Of a stretch of 64,000 nucleotides of DNA, positions 62,936-64,000 are shown one piece after another (the stretch's first letter is position 1; each line of letters opens with the position of its first letter). Location of the stretch: assembly GCF_020447305.1 (NCBI RefSeq), contig NZ_CP095732.1:2264501-2328500 (forward strand). Direction: 5' to 3'. Both the position numbers and the translations under genes were made by a program. The stretch comes from Abyssibius alkaniclasticus (GTDB taxonomy: Bacteria > Pseudomonadota > Alphaproteobacteria > Rhodobacterales > Rhodobacteraceae). Below the pieces are notes generated by a model, which saw only the letters and a list, made by a program, of their open reading frames with translations, was not told the origin of the DNA and did no database searches.

Positions 62936-64000
62936 CAGGCGCCCGCCCGTTCCAGAAGCAAGAGCTGCACGGCAAGGCGGCGGGCCGGAATTTCCTGCCC
63001 GGCCTGGCGCAGCAGCCACAGGCCGAGTTCAATATCGGCCGGGCCGGTATCGGCCCCCTTGGCCAGCAGGTCCAGCGCCATCAGAACGGCAGGGGCCTGC
63101 TGGCCGGACTGGAGCAGCGCCCGTGCGGCATCGGTTCGGGCATGTTGCGGCGTCTGCCCGGTAAAGGCGGCATGAACGGCGCGCATCAGGGGGGCGTTCG
63201 GTGCGCTTTCGGCGCGCATCTCATTGCCCACATAAATGCGGCGGGCAAGCTCCAGCGCGGTATCATCCTGGGCCATCTGCTCATACCAAAGCGGCGCATC
63301 AGCCCCGGCAAGCAGCAACAGGCGCTGAATGTTTTCGGCAACGGGTTCCAGCGGGGCCGAGGGCGGGCGCATGGCCAGTTGCGGGGCAAATTCATAGGCC
63401 AGGGCCGTCATCAGGCTTGGCTCGGCAAAGGCGGTAAAGGCGCGTTTCATGGCCAGCGCCAGCACGGTATCGTCATCCTCGGCCAGGGCTGCATCCAGTG
63501 CCTGCACGGCTGCGGCCCGCCCCCATATACCCCCGGACGCGGCGGGGCGCCCGCCGCGATAGATGGCGAAAAGCAGCGGCGGCGTAATCGCAGCGGTTTC
63601 AACCAGACGTTCGGCTGCATCCATGCGCTGGCGCAGCGGCGTTGAAAGCGCAAGATCGACAAACAGATAGGGTGGCGCAATGCGGCCAAGCGGGCGGGGC
63701 AAGGCAAGCGATTCGCGCAAGGCAAAGTCGATCGGGGTCATCGGAACGGGAAAGGGCGGGTTGTCATCATCCTCGAACAGGGCCGGGTCGAGAAAGCGGA
63801 TCATCAGATCGGCGCGCGAATCGCTCAGCTCGCCCAAAGCCGCACCCAATGAAACCGATGTGGCCGCGGCGTTCCAATCGCCCGCGCGCGCCAGACAGAT
63901 GGCGCGGATCGACAGGTCTTCGGCCAGGCCGGGGGTTTTGCGCAACGCCTCGCAAGGTGCAACCGTGCGCCCCACAAGAAGCGAAATTTCAAACCAGCGG
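62935..64000 (-). CDS. Uncharacterised protein, N-terminal part missing
   Basis: An Ala/Leu-rich helical protein that stays open to the right edge (the frame continues upstream of a GTG at 63975 as RWFEISLL), so the start is outside the window. About 355 residues are visible. It has no signal peptide in the visible part, no metal or nucleotide motif, and helix-repeat character (TPR-like), as in an adaptor protein. It is coupled to xerD by a 1-nt stop/start overlap. Function unknown. Confidence 0.7.
   Translation of the reverse strand, partial: RWFEISLLVGRTVAPCEALRKTPGLAEDLSIRAICLARAGDWNAAATSVSLGAALGELSDSRADLMIRFLDPALFEDDDNPPFPVPMTPIDFALRESLALPRPLGRIAPPYLFVDLALSTPLRQRMDAAERLVETAAITPPLLFAIYRGGRPAASGGIWGRAAAVQALDAALAEDDDTVLALAMKRAFTAFAEPSLMTALAYEFAPQLAMRPPSAPLEPVAENIQRLLLLAGADAPLWYEQMAQDDTALELARRIYVGNEMRAESAPNAPLMRAVHAAFTGQTPQHARTDAARALLQSGQQAPAVLMALDLLAKGADTGPADIELGLWLLRQAGQEIPARRLAVQLLLLERAGA

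Overview
This is a contiguous, GC-rich, gene-dense stretch of an alphaproteobacterial chromosome, most likely a member of the Rhodobacterales/Paracoccaceae. Evidence: the order rplU-rpmA-GNAT-GNAT-obgE-proB-proA, an AcpXL-type acyl carrier protein beside lpxD, a DUF1127 micro-protein, an IalB-family protein, a tup tungstate transporter, and many 1-4 nt ATGA-type overlaps. The genus cannot be told from the sequence alone. No rRNA, CRISPR array, transposase or phage integrase was seen.

Left part (1-20 kb): a complete branched-chain amino acid ABC operon on the minus strand (livJ-G-F-H-M; livM runs off the left edge); divergent to it tupBCA for tungstate; an MFS exporter; a DUF1127 micro-gene with its own terminator; a zinc-ribbon-like GFA/DUF6151 protein; UvrD/PcrA helicase; a translationally coupled KefF-KefC potassium/proton antiporter pair; pyruvate carboxylase; a small outer-membrane protein; and an NmrA-like oxidoreductase convergent with a DUF2306 membrane protein, whose divergent TetR regulator faces it across two tandem palindromes.

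Middle (20-31 kb): a CpdA-like phosphoesterase, then a 3.4 kb segment bounded by two identical 104-bp direct repeats, each holding a tRNA-Gly(GCC). Inside lie a probably 5'-truncated PKD/Ig-like autotransporter and an M24 aminopeptidase. Then come a glutamine-synthetase-family (PuuA-like) ligase and a three-gene MacB-like ABC/permease/adaptor operon.

Metal island (31.7-46.7 kb): a MerR regulator divergent from a Zn/Cd/Pb P1B-ATPase, a membrane methyltransferase, then a dense periplasmic copper/metal-oxidation locus. It holds three multicopper oxidases, two paralogous c-type cytochromes, two small Cys-rich exported proteins, DUF411, an Asp-box (BNR) protein, a tiny Met-rich membrane protein, a ZIP transporter with an extra N-terminal domain coupled to one of the oxidases, two Sco proteins flanking a PCuAC chaperone, and a CopZ-like HMA protein. 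Two minus-strand modules (small Cys-rich protein, oxidase, cytochrome) bracket the plus-strand oxidase-ZIP-Sco-PCuAC-Sco-HMA module. This island is the most interesting part of the window: the parts fit periplasmic metal oxidation with electrons passed to cytochrome c and on towards the oxidase that the Sco/PCuAC proteins help to assemble. That model is inference.

Right part (46.9-64 kb): core genes. tRNA-Ser(CGA), rplU-rpmA with a good sigma70-like promoter, three GNAT domains in two genes, obgE-proB-proA, a Tat-exported DUF882 peptidase, an L,D-transpeptidase, lpxD-acpXL-KAS for lipid A acylation, IalB, a HerA-like ATPase, a CorC/HlyC protein, XerD and a partial unknown gene at the right edge.
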